NCBI GenBank assembly: GCA_003506435.1
Contig: DOAQ01000019.1
Coordinates: 209,388 to 273,387, forward strand
DNA length: 64,000 nt
Reading direction: 5' to 3'
Source of the DNA: Prolixibacteraceae bacterium
Lineage (GTDB): Bacteria > Bacteroidota > Bacteroidia > Bacteroidales > Prolixibacteraceae
Part shown: positions 52,348-61,258 of the stretch, in pieces
How the letters are laid out: each line of letters opens with the position of its first letter
How positions within the stretch are numbered: the first letter of the stretch is position 1
The notes under the pieces: model-generated
What the model was told of the DNA's origin: nothing
The model's input: only the letters and a program-made list of their open reading frames with translations
Databases searched by the model: none
Position numbers and translations under genes: made by a program

Positions 52348-53418
52348 TTAAAAAATCCCTTTCAGCATCTTGTATTCGTATTCGAAGTTGGAAGTAAAAA
52401 CATTAGTTCCCATGTTTTTTTCAATTTGGTTTTTGGTCCAAAACCGCCCCCCCTCTACCTCATCTGAATGGATATTAATATTTTTGAAGTCGTAAGTTAC
52501 AAACACATAAACCAGTTCAGCTTCCATTTCTGTTTCCCATTTATAGGTTTTTACCAAACGAGCGGAAAAATCGTGCAATCCAATTTCTTCCCATGCTTCC
52601 CGCTTGAGCGAATCTTCCAGTTTCTCGCCAAACGAAATATGCCCGCCAACCGCAGTGTCCCATTTACCAGGCTGCACCAGTTTGTCCACGGCACGTTTTT
52701 GCAGAAATAGGGCTTTGTTTTTATTCAATACGTGCAGATGAACGACCGGATGCAACAATTTGTCACCCCGGTGACAGTGTGAACGCGGCGCTTTACCCAA
52801 TATTCTCCCCTGTTCGTCAACCAACGGAAGCCATTCTTCTTCGGAGATGATATTCTTTTGTTTGCGCTTTTGTCTCAGAAATTCGATTAAAAAAACTACA
52901 CCAAACAGGATATAAAACAAGCCGCCGCTGATAAAAACCCACGCTTCTTTCGACATAAAAAATGCGGAATAAAAAACCAGCAGGGTATGACCAAGAAAAA
53001 CAAAGAACATCAGCTTCATGCTGTTTCTCAATTGTTTCAACTGATTGTCGTTCATTTGCATATCCTTCATGTAACGCTGGGTCATCAGTCCAACAATGTT
53101 GAACGATGAAAAAGCAGAAACAGCCAAAACAGCGCAGAGGATAAGCTCAACCAAACCCGGTTTTAACTTGAAAAAAATATCGTTTTCAAGAAGAATGGAA
53201 ATGCCACCCAAAATAACCAGCAAGGCGGTATCGAACAGGACAAATTTGTCAAATCGTTTTTCCTTGTAGCCAATCCATACCAATTCGGCCACACCAATTG
53301 CAAGCGCAGCCACCAGACCGGCAGTTGTTCCCCAAATTTCATCAATTGCTATAAAAGCAAATAGCGGAATAAAACCGGGAAGCAGCTTTTTTAGTAAATC
53401 AATCCTATTCATCAGCAA
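52348..53418 (-). CDS. Membrane domain fused to an IDI-like Nudix hydrolase
   Basis: 356 residues. The first half (about 1-185) has about five or six membrane segments like the septation protein A/YciB family (LLPGFIPLFAFIAIDEIWGT, GIGVAEL-type loops). The second half is a Nudix domain: EEWLPLVDEQGRILGKAPRS, as in Nudix enzymes related to isopentenyl diphosphate isomerase, then the complete Nudix box GHISFGEKLEDSLKREAWEE followed by IG. The metal-binding Glu residues are intact. The fusion would hold a nucleotide- or isoprenoid-diphosphate hydrolase at the membrane. Start at 53418 or two codons later. Nearest neighbour upstream is the FKBP lipoprotein (23 nt). Confidence 0.82.
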   Translation of the reverse strand: MLMNRIDLLKKLLPGFIPLFAFIAIDEIWGTTAGLVAALAIGVAELVWIGYKEKRFDKFVLFDTALLVILGGISILLENDIFFKLKPGLVELILCAVLAVSAFSSFNIVGLMTQRYMKDMQMNDNQLKQLRNSMKLMFFVFLGHTLLVFYSAFFMSKEAWVFISGGLFYILFGVVFLIEFLRQKRKQKNIISEEEWLPLVDEQGRILGKAPRSHCHRGDKLLHPVVHLHVLNKNKALFLQKRAVDKLVQPGKWDTAVGGHISFGEKLEDSLKREAWEEIGLHDFSARLVKTYKWETEMEAELVYVFVTYDFKNINIHSDEVEGGRFWTKNQIEKNMGTNVFTSNFEYEYKMLKGIF

Positions 53419-53441
53419 TCATCCAGAGGAATAATCGTTTG

Positions 53442-53954
53442 CTATTCGGGAGAAACAATGTCATGAACGTAAATCTCGAATAATAACGTTGTATATGGAG
53501 GAATATCGTAATAACCATATTCGCCGTAAGCAAGATTTGAGGGAACGATCAACAGTGAAGTACCACCTTTTTTAATGGTCTCGATGCCTTCCTCCCATCC
53601 ATCAAGCATATCCGTAACCCGGTGCGTATATGTATAATATCCGTACGAATCAGGATCACCCGAGGAATCGAACATCGCTCCTCCAATAAAAAGTCCATTG
53701 TATGAAACCGATACTTTATCTCCCGATTGAGGGGTATTTCCTGTTCCTTCTTCAATTACGACATAATAAACACCGTTAGCAGTTGTATCAATATCGTATT
53801 CTTCTTCAACCAAATAATCGAGATACTTCTTCAACAAAGCTTGCTCTTTTTCAGGCGTATAGGTAATTTCTCCCTCCTCTTCATCTTTTCCACACGATAT
53901 CAGAACAACAGTAAACAGTACCAATAGTACTTTCAGGAAAAAATCATTTTTCAT
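53442..53954 (-). CDS. FKBP-type peptidyl-prolyl isomerase lipoprotein
   Basis: 170 residues with lipobox LFTVVLISCGKDEEE, so it is lipid-anchored. A short acidic linker leads to an FKBP domain (about 60-168): GDKVSVSYNGLFIGGAMFDS (about 78), a 15-residue insert, then GWEEGIETIKKGGTSLLIVP (about 118), AYGEYGYYDIPPYTTLLFEI. These keep the aromatic pocket of active FKBPs. It should assist folding of secreted proteins. It lies 23 nt upstream of the Nudix fusion on the same strand. Confidence 0.9.
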   Translation of the reverse strand: MKNDFFLKVLLVLFTVVLISCGKDEEEGEITYTPEKEQALLKKYLDYLVEEEYDIDTTANGVYYVVIEEGTGNTPQSGDKVSVSYNGLFIGGAMFDSSGDPDSYGYYTYTHRVTDMLDGWEEGIETIKKGGTSLLIVPSNLAYGEYGYYDIPPYTTLLFEIYVHDIVSPE

Positions 53955-54133
53955 CCATACAAATTTTAATGTTATTGATTTACTGCTGGCTCAAGTGTAT
54001 CTGTTTTAACAAAATACTCCACCGGATGGAACTCACATGCAATTTGTTTCCAGCAATTACGGGATAAACTATCCGTGTTTCCCGACCTATCGGGACAAGT
54101 TGTGCTTTTCTGCAAGCATGTTCGTTTCATTTT

Positions 54134-55171
54134 TTATTTATTTTCTGATTTTTTCAATTGCTCTTCGTACGACGGCAACAGATTTTCAAACGTATCAATT
54201 GCCTGCTGAAGAGTTACATAAATTTCACCGCCCGCCGCATTTAAATGCCCGCCGCCGTTAAAATTTTCTTCAGAGAAACGATTGACCGGAAAGTTCCCTT
54301 TCGAGCGGAATGATACTTTCACATGGTCGTCGTTTTCAGTAAAAAAAGCGCTAAAATGAATATCTTTTATCGAGAGAGGAAAATTGACAAATCCTTCGCT
54401 GTCGCCCTTTCTAAAATTGAATGTCTTTTGATCCTCTTTGGTGAGATACAAATACGCTGCATGGTATTGCGGAAAAACTTTCATCCGGCTATTCAGGCAG
54501 AATCCCAGCAAACGCATCCGTTCTTCCGAAAAGTTATCGTAAATAGCCGAATGAATTGCATCCTGATCGATCCCGTATTTAAGTAATTTGCTGATGGTTT
54601 GAAATGTTTCGGGATCGGAAACGTTGTAATTGAACGAGCCTGTATCGGTCATGATTCCGGCAAAAAAACAAGAGGCTGCATCCTTGTCAATATATTCCTG
54701 TAAACCCGCCTCGCAAAGCAAGGCAAAAACCAGTTCGGCAGTTGAACTTCGTTTCGTGTCTGAAATTAAAATATCAGCAAAATCAGCCGGATATGGATGG
54801 TGATCAATCAGAATCCTGGTATGCTGAAAACCTTCGATCAGCGATTCCATTTCGCCGGCCCTCGAAGGCTGATTAAAATCCATGCAAATCAAAATTCCGG
54901 CCTGCCCCATAAGTTTCGTCGCATAATCTTTTTTCCACGTAAATACAATGGCTTCCGAATGGCCGCACATCCAGTTATAATAGTTGGCATAACTATTCGG
55001 GCTAATTACTTTCGCATCCAACCCCATGTTCTTTAAAACCTTCCACAAGCCAAAAACAGAGCCGGTAGCATCTCCGTCAGCATTAATGTGCGGGACCAAA
55101 ACAATTGTTTCCCTCTTTTTTTTCAGGCAAGCTTTAAACTTACTAATATCCTCACTGCTAAAACGTTCCAA
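54134..55171 (-). CDS. nrnA: DHH-family phosphoesterase (NrnA-like oligoribonuclease/pAp phosphatase)
   Basis: 345 residues. The DHH domain shows HINADGDATGSVFGLWKVL (about 24-42), CMDFNQPSR (about 97) and RILIDHHPYPADFADILISD (about 119-138) with the DHH triad. The C-terminal DHHA1 domain has FNGGGHLNAAGG (about 307). This is the NrnA layout: manganese-dependent removal of nucleotides from short RNAs or dinucleotides, and dephosphorylation of pAp. It diverges from ndk. Confidence 0.9.
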   Translation of the reverse strand: MERFSSEDISKFKACLKKKRETIVLVPHINADGDATGSVFGLWKVLKNMGLDAKVISPNSYANYYNWMCGHSEAIVFTWKKDYATKLMGQAGILICMDFNQPSRAGEMESLIEGFQHTRILIDHHPYPADFADILISDTKRSSTAELVFALLCEAGLQEYIDKDAASCFFAGIMTDTGSFNYNVSDPETFQTISKLLKYGIDQDAIHSAIYDNFSEERMRLLGFCLNSRMKVFPQYHAAYLYLTKEDQKTFNFRKGDSEGFVNFPLSIKDIHFSAFFTENDDHVKVSFRSKGNFPVNRFSEENFNGGGHLNAAGGEIYVTLQQAIDTFENLLPSYEEQLKKSENK

Positions 55172-55349
55172 TCTTTCCCAGTTTTTAATGAATTACAAAT
55201 ATAAAAATTCTGCCGGTGGCAGTCCCATTTTAAATTTAAATTTCTACTTTTAAAAACCAAGCATGACATGAAATTTTCATGCGTTAACCGGATTGTATTG
55301 TATTACGAATTACTTCCGGGGCGCCAAATGAAATGATAAAAATTGGAAT

Positions 55350-55772
55350 ATGACAGGTAACAGAACGCTCACGATGATTAAACCGGAAGCTGTAAAGAAA
55401 AACTTTACCGGACCCATTTTAAATAAAATTGCTGAAGCTGGTTTTCATATCGTTGCAATGAAAATGACCCGGTTAAGCAAAGCACAGGCCGAAGCTTTTT
55501 ACGCGGTTCACAAAGGCAAAGACTTTTATGAAAACTTAACCGATTTTATGAGTTCCGGTCCCATTGTAGCCGCCATTCTGGAAAAAGAAAACGCCATTGA
55601 AACGTACCGCAAGCTGATTGGCTCCACCGACCCGAAAGATGCAGAGGAAGGAACAATCCGGAAGTTATTTGCCGAATCAAAATCGTACAACGCAGTACAC
55701 GGCTCCGACAGCGATGAAAATGCCCGGATTGAAAGTGACTTCTTCTTCTCCGAAACTGAACGGTATAGCTAA
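55350..55772 (+). CDS. ndk: Nucleoside diphosphate kinase
   Basis: 140 residues, the usual length. TLTMIKPEAVKKNFTGPILN near the start carries the conserved Lys, and YNAVHGSDSDENARIESDFF (about 112-131) carries the phosphorylated His and the HGSDS signature. It balances NTP pools by phosphate transfer. Single gene, divergent from the DHH phosphoesterase. Confidence 0.97.
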   Translation: MTGNRTLTMIKPEAVKKNFTGPILNKIAEAGFHIVAMKMTRLSKAQAEAFYAVHKGKDFYENLTDFMSSGPIVAAILEKENAIETYRKLIGSTDPKDAEEGTIRKLFAESKSYNAVHGSDSDENARIESDFFFSETERYS

Positions 55773-55882
55773 CTTTCTGAGTTACTAACAGAAAAATGAT
55801 TTCAGATTTTCGGATACCCGATTTTGGATATTTCTTTTGTGGATACCAGTTGCCAGTTGCTGCCGACAGAATATATTGTAAT

Positions 55883-58687
55883 CTAAACAGGTAATACAAT
55901 CCTGAAAGTTGTACCTTTTCCGACTTCCGATTCAAGGTGGATTTCACCGCCTAAAAGCTCAACCAGCCCTTTAACAATCGACAGCCCGAGGCCAACGCCT
56001 CCATATAGCCGGGTATTTGAAATATCAGCCTGCCTGAAACGTTCAAACATATTTTTCTGGATCGATTTTTCAATACCTATCCCGGTGTCTGTAACAAAAA
56101 ATTCAATCCCCGACGCATCATAATGGAGTACCCCAAACCGAATATACCCGTGTCCTGTAAATTTTATTGAATTTGTCAGCAAGTTCATTAAAATCTGGGT
56201 TATTCGTACCTGGTCAGAATCGATTATAATTTCATCATCCGAAACTTCAAGAATTAAATCTACGGTTTTCCCCGTATCGTCTCCCACCATCCTCAGTTTG
56301 CATTGCGAATAAATGTCGGACAGCATTTCCTGCACTACAAATTGTTTTCTTAAAACATGGAGCTGCCTTGTTTCCAATTGTGAAATAGATAAAATGTCAT
56401 TAATAATCTGCAACAAACCATCGGCGCTCCTACTAATAATCGAAGTGTATTCGCTTTTTTCTTCTCTGGATAAATCCTCTTCATACGCCAGCATTTGTGT
56501 AAAACCGAGAATGGCATTCAGGGGTGTTCGTATCTCGTGGCTCATGTTGGCAAGGAAAGCTGATTTCAACCGTTCTCCTTCCTCCGCTTTTTCTTTTGCC
56601 TCAGTTATTTCCCTGATCATTCGTTTCCATTCGGTGACATCTTCTATCACCCCAACGAAATTGGTTATTTGCCCTGAAGCATCGAAAATAGGAGAAATAA
56701 TTAAAGCTTCCCAGTACAACTCCCCATTCTTCTTTTTATTCTGCACCTCTCCGATCCAGTCTTTCCCCGAAAGGATTGTATTCCACATATCATCATAAAA
56801 CTCGCGGGAGTGATGGCCTGACTTCACCATGCTCATTTTATTCCCCAACACTTCATCTTGCGAATATCCTGTAATTTTTGAAAATTCAGGGTTTACATAC
56901 TCAATCATTCCTGCCGGATCGGTAATTACAATGCTCACCGGGGTTTGCTCAATGGATTTATTCAGTAGTTTTAGTTTTTCCTCATCTTCTTTTCGTTTAT
57001 TAATATCCATTACTACCCCTTTCATAAGTACAAGTTCCCCATCGGAGAAAACAGGTACTATTTTATTGAGTATCCATTTCTTACTGCCATCGGGGAAAGT
57101 GATCCGCATCTGTTTCTCAATTGGCTTCCGGCCTACCATAATTTCGTTATACCCTTCGTCAATCAAATGCAGATCTTCAGGAAATATCCGGCTTAAAAAG
57201 TAGTCCAAACTAATGTCCATTTCAAAAGGGTTAAGGCCAAAAATCCGGTAACAGTTTTCTGACCATTTTCCTTTGCCCGTCGGCATATCATTTTCCCAGC
57301 TTCCCATTTGGGCAATTTGCTCTGCTTCCCTCAATGATTCTTCCCTCTTCAAAAGAGCCTGCTCTGCTATTTTCTTTTCCGTAATATCTCTGTACAGCGA
57401 TTGAAAATGAAGACCCCCATCCCATATAATTTCCTTCCTGTATACATGCAAATGGTGGATTTCCCCCTTTCGGTTAATAATTGATATTTCGTATTCAAGG
57501 GGCACGTATTCTCCTTTATTCCGTTTTTCTTTTCTGATTTGATGCAAATGATAGCTCTCTGGTGTATATAAAGTCGAAAGCCTGGATTTTATAAATTCAT
57601 CGGCAGTTCCTCCATATATCTCAAGTAAAGCGCTATTTACGTAAACGGTATCGCCGTTGGAGTCGGTGATCCTGATTCCTAAAGGAGATTCATCCAGTAC
57701 TTTTCTGAAATTCTGTTCCGACCGGATAAGAGCTTCCTCATATTTTTTTTGCTCTGTAATATCCTTTACTGTTCCAATGTATCCGTTTATTGAACCATTT
57801 TCCCCAATTTCCGGAACAGCTTCAGCAAATACGATGGTCACACGTCCGTCTTTATTTAAAAGGCGAAACTCGGCGCTAAAATTAGTTTTAGATACGATTG
57901 CTTTTTTCCATTTTTCGTACAGAATATCACGATCCTCCGGATGAATAGCATGTAACCAGTTGTCCCCCTCTGCATCGTCAATCGAAACATCAGCCAGACG
58001 ACATAGCCGGGCATTAATATACGTGACCGTTCCGACAGCATTGGTCCGAAATATCCCAACAGGAGAATTATCAGATAGGGTTTGAAAAAGTCTTTTGCTT
58101 TGTTCGATCGTTGCGTGCGAAATAATCCGTTTTTCTTCGGCGCCCAGCAAAACCCCGATTATCAACGTCGCGAACGGAAAGATCAGCAAAACCGGAATCC
58201 AAACGTTTTGTATCACATCCAATGCCCTGTCCCACGGGAGTATTAATTGCGACAGCAGCATAAAAACATGCCCTACAACTCCAATTAACCATAAAACAAA
58301 CAGGTTTATATTTTCCGGTTTATTTTTATAAATGCGGCGAAAAAACAAACCAACCAAACCGCAGGAAATAATAGTAACAACACCTGCATAGACTCCAATT
58401 CCTCCGATAAGGATACGGTAAACTCCTGCAATTAAAATTGTCACTCCGCTTACAACGCCGCCGCCAAATAAACCGGATAGAATGAGGATCACTGAACGTC
58501 CGTCGTAAATTATGCCCGGCTCGTATTTCACCGGAATATTCATCCCTGCAATAACAATAAGGCCAAACAAAAGACCAACAAAAATTCTATATAGAAAGTT
58601 GTTCCCTTTTCTGAAACGTGTTAACGCTCCATAGAAAACAGACAGGGTAACAAGCAAAGCGGCATTGTATACTAACTCTACAAACAT
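55883..58687 (-). CDS. Membrane multi-PAS sensor histidine kinase with 5TM LytS-like input
   Basis: 934 residues. The N-terminal 190 residues match the 5TM LytS-like receptor (RIFVGLLFGLIVIAGMNIPV, DGRSVILILSGLFGGGVVSG). Four PAS/PAC units follow (about 200-310, 325-440, 450-560, 575-695), each ending in a typical PAC turn such as TVKDITEQKKYEEA. HisKA has FLANMSHEIRTPLNAILGFT (phospho-His near 721). The ATPase part shows LMNLLTNSIKFTGHGYI, DTGIGIEKSIQKNMFERFRQ and GVGLGLSIVKGLVELLGGEI. No response regulator is encoded beside it, so it is an orphan kinase. The signal is unknown. Confidence 0.92.
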   Translation of the reverse strand: MFVELVYNAALLVTLSVFYGALTRFRKGNNFLYRIFVGLLFGLIVIAGMNIPVKYEPGIIYDGRSVILILSGLFGGGVVSGVTILIAGVYRILIGGIGVYAGVVTIISCGLVGLFFRRIYKNKPENINLFVLWLIGVVGHVFMLLSQLILPWDRALDVIQNVWIPVLLIFPFATLIIGVLLGAEEKRIISHATIEQSKRLFQTLSDNSPVGIFRTNAVGTVTYINARLCRLADVSIDDAEGDNWLHAIHPEDRDILYEKWKKAIVSKTNFSAEFRLLNKDGRVTIVFAEAVPEIGENGSINGYIGTVKDITEQKKYEEALIRSEQNFRKVLDESPLGIRITDSNGDTVYVNSALLEIYGGTADEFIKSRLSTLYTPESYHLHQIRKEKRNKGEYVPLEYEISIINRKGEIHHLHVYRKEIIWDGGLHFQSLYRDITEKKIAEQALLKREESLREAEQIAQMGSWENDMPTGKGKWSENCYRIFGLNPFEMDISLDYFLSRIFPEDLHLIDEGYNEIMVGRKPIEKQMRITFPDGSKKWILNKIVPVFSDGELVLMKGVVMDINKRKEDEEKLKLLNKSIEQTPVSIVITDPAGMIEYVNPEFSKITGYSQDEVLGNKMSMVKSGHHSREFYDDMWNTILSGKDWIGEVQNKKKNGELYWEALIISPIFDASGQITNFVGVIEDVTEWKRMIREITEAKEKAEEGERLKSAFLANMSHEIRTPLNAILGFTQMLAYEEDLSREEKSEYTSIISRSADGLLQIINDILSISQLETRQLHVLRKQFVVQEMLSDIYSQCKLRMVGDDTGKTVDLILEVSDDEIIIDSDQVRITQILMNLLTNSIKFTGHGYIRFGVLHYDASGIEFFVTDTGIGIEKSIQKNMFERFRQADISNTRLYGGVGLGLSIVKGLVELLGGEIHLESEVGKGTTFRIVLPV

Positions 58688-58977
58688 CTCCCCTTCATTT
58701 TACAAATTTAAATACCCATCGCAGAAACCCGTAAAAAAAAATTAAACTTGTTCCGGAATCTGGCAACTTCACCTTATTGCCCTCAAATATAATTAAAACC
58801 ATAAAAAATTACTATCATTCGTCAATTCTTATAATTGATGCTGCGACCATGAATAAATTGATTAATTGCTGAATGGCTGAATGGCTGATAACCATTGAAC
58901 CATTCAACAATGCAACAAGGATAAAGAATCATTATCGGGCACTGAAATCATCATTCAAATTAATTAATTTCAGTTTT
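58688..58977. other. Gene-free stretch between the kinase and ECF sigma genes
   Basis: No ORF looks coding. It is A+T-rich and contains a short 8-bp tandem repeat (GCTGAATG twice, then GCTGA, at about 58870-58890) next to ATTGAACCATTCAACAATGC, a composition common in Bacteroidota intergenic DNA. The ECF promoter starts at 58978. Confidence 0.6.
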
Positions 58978-59004
58978 TGTAACATTTGCATTTTTGCTAT
59001 CGTC
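58978..59004 (+). promoter_or_regulatory. ECF-type promoter TGTAAC-N17-CGTC of the sigma operon
   Basis: TGTAAC (58978-58983) and CGTC (59001-59004) are separated by 17 nt, as in promoters read by many ECF sigma factors. It lies 25 nt before the sigma gene start, so the sigma factor probably activates its own operon. Confidence 0.65.
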
Positions 59005-59028
59005 TTTCAACCAGAAAAACAATAGAAT

Positions 59029-59586
59029 TTGGAAACGCTTTACAAAAATATTTACCAGGACATTATCAATCTCTGCAAAAAAGGAGACCGGCAGGCGCAG
59101 TTCCAGCTTTATCGATTGTACTACAAGCCTATGTACAATGTTTGTCTGCGGATGGTTGGCGATGAAACGGAAGCCGAAGACATTATGCAGGAAGCATTTT
59201 TAAGCGCTTTCAGGAATATCGAAAGCTATGAAGGAAAAGTGAGTTTTGGGGCCTGGTTGAAGAAAATTGTGATAAACCGTTCATTGGATTATCTGAAAAA
59301 GAAGAAGATAAAATTTGAAGAGATGAATGAGAAAATGGTTGTCGCCGACGAACCGGTCTTCATGGAGATGGAAGAAAACAGCATGGAAAAGATACAAAAA
59401 GCAATCGGGGAACTCCCCGAAAAATACAGGGTGATCATTAACCTTTTTCTCATTGATGAATACAGTCATGAAGAAGTGGCCGAACTACTGGGGATCAGCA
59501 ATGTTGCTTCGCGGACACAGTTTTTCAGGGCCAGGCAAAAATTAAAGGAGATTTTAAAACAGAAAGAGATTTTTTCGATCAATTAA
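59029..59586 (+). CDS. ECF RNA polymerase sigma factor
   Basis: 185 residues from a TTG start (METLYKNIYQ), the only sensible start after the promoter at 58978-59004. Region 2 contains RLYYKPMYNVCLRMVGDETE (about 29-48) and AEDIMQEAFLSAFRNIESYE; region 4 contains ELPEKYRVIINLFLIDEYSH and EEVAELLGISNVASRTQFFR. This is a typical group-4 sigma. The putative anti-sigma gene begins 10 nt after its stop. The promoter motif suggests positive feedback. Confidence 0.93.
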   Translation: METLYKNIYQDIINLCKKGDRQAQFQLYRLYYKPMYNVCLRMVGDETEAEDIMQEAFLSAFRNIESYEGKVSFGAWLKKIVINRSLDYLKKKKIKFEEMNEKMVVADEPVFMEMEENSMEKIQKAIGELPEKYRVIINLFLIDEYSHEEVAELLGISNVASRTQFFRARQKLKEILKQKEIFSIN

Positions 59587-59596
59587 AACCAGCGAA

Positions 59597-60154
59597 ATGA
59601 AAAGCAATTTAGAACATATAATAAACGAAAACCGGGAGTTCTTTAACAACGCGGAACCAAAAGAAGGGCATTTCGAACGTTTTGGAGCGAAACTGGATAA
59701 TGAATTCGGACGCAAAAAGAAGTTCAATATCCGTATTGTCTGGCAAGCAGCAGCGGCCATTGCATTTACTTTTCTTGCAATTAACCAGGCCCTCCTGCTT
59801 TTTACACCCAAAGAACAGGAAAAACCGACCCTTGCCTCAGTTTCCCCTGAATATGGCGAAATAGAAACCTATTACGTTTCGGCAATCAATACCAGCCTTA
59901 CCAACTGGGACGAGCTTCAGAAAGAAGGAGCGCTTAGCGCAGAAGAAAGATCATTGCTCGAAGAAGAACTGAAGGAGTTTGACACAACATTTAAAAATCT
60001 TCAGGAAGAATTGAGCGCGAACCCGAACGACGAGCGGGTAATCAACGCAATGATCGAATTTTATCAATCGAAACTGAACGTTATAACGATCATTATAGAA
60101 AACATGAAAGAAGTAAAACGAATAAAAAAACAAAGTCATGAAACTGAAATTTAA
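59597..60154 (+). CDS. Putative membrane anti-sigma factor
   Basis: 185 residues. The N-terminal cytoplasmic part (about 1-48) is followed by one membrane helix (about 49-68, VWQAAAAIAFTFLAINQALL) and a long, acidic, coiled-coil-like external part (about 95-175). The gene sits 10 nt after the ECF sigma gene, as anti-sigma factors do, but no zinc-binding HxxxCxxC motif is seen. So it is named by position and topology. It overlaps the DUF4097 gene by 17 nt. Confidence 0.6.
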   Translation: MKSNLEHIINENREFFNNAEPKEGHFERFGAKLDNEFGRKKKFNIRIVWQAAAAIAFTFLAINQALLLFTPKEQEKPTLASVSPEYGEIETYYVSAINTSLTNWDELQKEGALSAEERSLLEEELKEFDTTFKNLQEELSANPNDERVINAMIEFYQSKLNVITIIIENMKEVKRIKKQSHETEI

Positions 60155-61169
60155 ACTTTTAACACTATTTATTGCATGCTCATGTTTTTTATCGTATGCC
60201 GGCGATTATACAAAAAAGATTTACCGTGCGTACCCGAAAAACGATGTGTCTGCATTAAACATCAACAATAAATATGGAGCTATCACCATCAATGATGCGG
60301 GAGGCGATTCGGTAACCATCGATGTAACCGTTGTGGTCGAAAGCATAAACGAAGACAAAGCGAAACAGTTGCTCAATCAGATTGATGTTGCATTCAGCAA
60401 ATCGGGAAAAACAGTGATAGCTGAAACCAATATCAACTCCGATTTTACGATCAACCAAAACTTTAGAATCAATTACAAGGTGAACATTCCGGCCAATCGC
60501 GATCTGAATATTACCAATAAATACGGGAACCTGACAATCAATAATCTTGAGGCCCGCGGAAAATTTCAGATTGCATACGGGAATATTGCGGCTGAAACGC
60601 TAAACGCTCCGGGCAGCGAGTCTATTTTCCTCGACCTGGCTTACGGGAAAGCCGATATACAGGGGGTAAACCGGCTAAATACAATCATAAAATACTCGAA
60701 ACTTTTTTTGGGAGAAGCCAATCGTCTGCAACTGGAATCAAAATATTCAACCATCGATATTGATGAAGTAGGTGAATTACACACAGAATCGAAATACGAC
60801 GGTTTTTCGATAGACGAAGCAGGCAGCATCACCGCCGACTCGAAATATACCCATTACAACATTGATGAGCTAAAGAAAAAGTTTGTACTGGTATCGGAAT
60901 ATGGCAATATAACTATTGACGAAGTAAGCGCTGATTTCGAAACCATTGACATTACAAGCAGTTATGGGGGAATAAAACTGGGACTGGATGAAAAAGCCTA
61001 TACGTTGAGCGCCGAGTGCAGCTATTGCAACATAGATTATCCGGAAGAACTATTTTCGGGCAATCGCGAAAAAGATAACCAGAATATGAAGATTGAGGGA
61101 AAGGTAAGCAATGGAACGGCCAATGTCCATATTATCAGCAGATACGGAGGAATAAAGCTAACAGAATAA
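60138..61169 (+). CDS. Secreted DUF4097-like beta-repeat protein
   Basis: 343 residues with a signal peptide (MKLKFKLLTLFIACSCFLSY). The body is built of about 20-residue beta repeats centred on (K/S/A)YG.I.I motifs: NKYGAITIND, NKYGNLTINN, AYGNIAAE, SKYSTIDIDEVGE, SKYDGFSIDEAGS, SEYGNITIDEVSA, SSYGGIKLGL and SRYGGIKLTE at the end. This matches DUF4097/adhesin-like beta-helix proteins often encoded with ECF sigma factors. Likely an envelope stress-response output. Its start overlaps the anti-sigma gene by 17 nt, implying translational coupling. Confidence 0.78.
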   Translation: MKLKFKLLTLFIACSCFLSYAGDYTKKIYRAYPKNDVSALNINNKYGAITINDAGGDSVTIDVTVVVESINEDKAKQLLNQIDVAFSKSGKTVIAETNINSDFTINQNFRINYKVNIPANRDLNITNKYGNLTINNLEARGKFQIAYGNIAAETLNAPGSESIFLDLAYGKADIQGVNRLNTIIKYSKLFLGEANRLQLESKYSTIDIDEVGELHTESKYDGFSIDEAGSITADSKYTHYNIDELKKKFVLVSEYGNITIDEVSADFETIDITSSYGGIKLGLDEKAYTLSAECSYCNIDYPEELFSGNREKDNQNMKIEGKVSNGTANVHIISRYGGIKLTE

Positions 61170-61190
61170 CTTCAGGAAAAATTCACAGTG

Positions 61191-61233
61191 CGAAAACCAT
61201 GATACAATAATGCGTCATGGTTTTCGTATTTTG
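61191..61233 (+). terminator. Intrinsic terminator of the ECF operon
   Basis: CGAAAACCATGA (61191-61202) pairs perfectly over 12 bp with TCATGGTTTTCG (61215-61226), followed by TATTTTG. It closes the sigma-anti-sigma-DUF4097 transcript and overlaps the first codons of the longest open frame of the next gene, arguing for a later start there. Confidence 0.75.
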
Positions 61234-61258
61234 TTATATTTATGACAAAATTTCGCCT

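Noticed and set aside
44775..61169. Many long antisense ORFs inside real genes
   Set aside because: They shadow genes with clear domain matches and show no independent motif or start context.
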